In this document: positions 63,518 through 64,000 of the stretch, piece by piece
Position numbering within the stretch: the first letter of the stretch is position 1
Layout of the letters: every line of letters starts with the position of its first letter
DNA from: [Clostridium] innocuum
GTDB taxonomy: Bacteria > Bacillota_I > Bacilli_A > Erysipelotrichales > Erysipelotrichaceae
DNA length: 64,000 bases
Direction of reading: 5' to 3'
Assembly (NCBI GenBank): GCA_012317185.1
Contig: CP048838.1
Location: 1,364,001 to 1,428,000, forward strand
Program-made: the position numbers and the translations under genes
The notes under the pieces: generated by a model
The model's input: the letters and a program-made list of their open reading frames with translations, nothing else
Told to the model about the DNA's origin: nothing
Database searches by the model: none

Positions 63518-64000
63518 TGAATGCCGGATATCTAACCGTACAGGATACGCTTGATTCATTACTCGGAAGATATGAATTAAGAATTCCTAATAAAGAAATC
63601 ATGAGTGAATTTAGTGCAATCACAGCACATTATCTTCATGTAGATGAGAATAGTATCGATGTTTTAACAGATAAACTCCTTCAAAAAGACTGGAAAGGGT
63701 TTTTGCGCGGATATCGTAAAATTCTGATGGATACTATAAGTTATTTTGATTTAATCAATGAGAATTCTTACCAGACGCTTCTATTAGGTCTTCTTATGCG
63801 GTTGGGAAATGCTTATGAAATTTCGAGCAATCGGGAGCATGGTGAAGGTAGGTATGACATTTTGTTAAGCAACAAAACCAGTGGAGAACCCTCACTGTTG
63901 TTTGAATTGAAATATACAAAGGACGAAAATATTGACCTTACAAAATTGGCGAAGCTTGCATGTGATCAAATCATAGACAAGAAATATGATCACGATATGC

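Larger units (their letters stand above)
62281..64000 (+). pseudogene. AAA-ATPase-like/PD-(D/E)XK nuclease gene interrupted by short insertions (3' end outside)
   Basis: Starts TTG 62281 behind AAGGCGGTGATATT (KKAIPIGVDGYQKLRVEDYYTVDKS). After removing the insertions at 62360-62379, 62445-62497, 62520-62539, 62909-62928, 63078-63098 and 63498-63517 and repairing a one-base slip near 62589, it reads through as an AAA-ATPase-like (PF09820 type) protein: LITRPRRFGKT P-loop, RVMLFIDEYDTPF Walker B, then a PD-(D/E)XK_9 domain with GRYDILL and LLFELKY. Unmodified it is cut into fragments (62306-62677, 62601-62909, 62861-63520). Such genes are multicopy in gut anaerobes and of unknown role. Confidence 0.85.

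Overview
The window is chromosomal DNA from a low-to-middle GC Gram-positive anaerobe. Gene content (flavodiiron protein, UPF0237/UPF0210 pair, split transketolase, minimal SufC/SufB-type pair, several Cof-type HAD phosphatases, NagA/NagB) and strong AGGAGG-type ribosome sites fit a Firmicute of the Erysipelotrichaceae, with [Clostridium] innocuum-like bacteria my best guess. The genus is an inference; no rRNA or tRNA gene is present to check it.

Layout. 1-5209 (minus) is a huge secreted GH31 glycosidase with FN3, dockerin, cohesin-like, Big and FIVAR modules, cut by the left edge. 6.0-7.8 kb holds a solitary large serine recombinase between AT-rich gene-poor stretches. 8.5-13 kb is an RpiR regulator divergent from a CcpA-controlled lactose/cellobiose-type PTS (EIIC, EIIB, EIIA) that ends in a PLP-dependent C-S lyase. 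13.4-21 kb is housekeeping: a four-helix protein, peptidase T, a pentapeptide-repeat protein, Tex and two-subunit transketolase. 21.3-25.9 kb has a D,D-carboxypeptidase divergent from a VanR/VanS-like system followed by a second kinase that lacks the phospho-acceptor histidine. 26-38.4 kb contains UPF0237/UPF0210, a SufC/SufB-like pair, a MerR-methyltransferase fusion, an XRE-membrane regulator, an anchored nuclease, a second MerR, a flavodiiron protein and NagA. 39.5-47.4 kb has three HAD phosphatases, a mutarotase, an aldo/keto reductase, NagB, YbaK, thioredoxin and DUF554. 48.2-56.9 kb has an MFS efflux pump behind a leader-peptide attenuator, a cold-shock protein, a CarD-like protein, a DEAD-box helicase and MscS. 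57.1-61.9 kb is an AT-rich cluster of secreted peptide, lipoprotein and ABC transporter. 62.3-64 kb is a disrupted AAA-ATPase/PD-(D/E)XK gene cut by the right edge.

Two things stand out. First, seven related ~120-130 nt intergenic RNA genes lie in two groups: three on the plus strand at 38.5-39.4 kb and four on the minus strand at 47.5-50.2 kb. Each has a 5' hairpin, a single-stranded 19-nt segment that is the reverse complement of a complete Shine-Dalgarno plus AUG, C-rich loops and a terminator hairpin. All seven share one promoter layout: 9-bp ACATAATTT-like direct repeats 21 bp apart, 25 bp upstream of TATACT, often with a third box 31 bp further out. That geometry resembles LytTR-regulated (AgrA/VirR/ComE) promoters. 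The RNAs resemble pneumococcal csRNAs or Listeria LhrC in design but share no sequence that I recognise.

Second, the terminal AAA-ATPase gene is interrupted by five copies of a ~20-bp GC-rich repeat (consensus GGCRCTGCCCRCCYRAGGCG, both orientations) and one unrelated 53-bp insertion in its P-loop. Removing them, and repairing one single-base slip, restores an uninterrupted protein.
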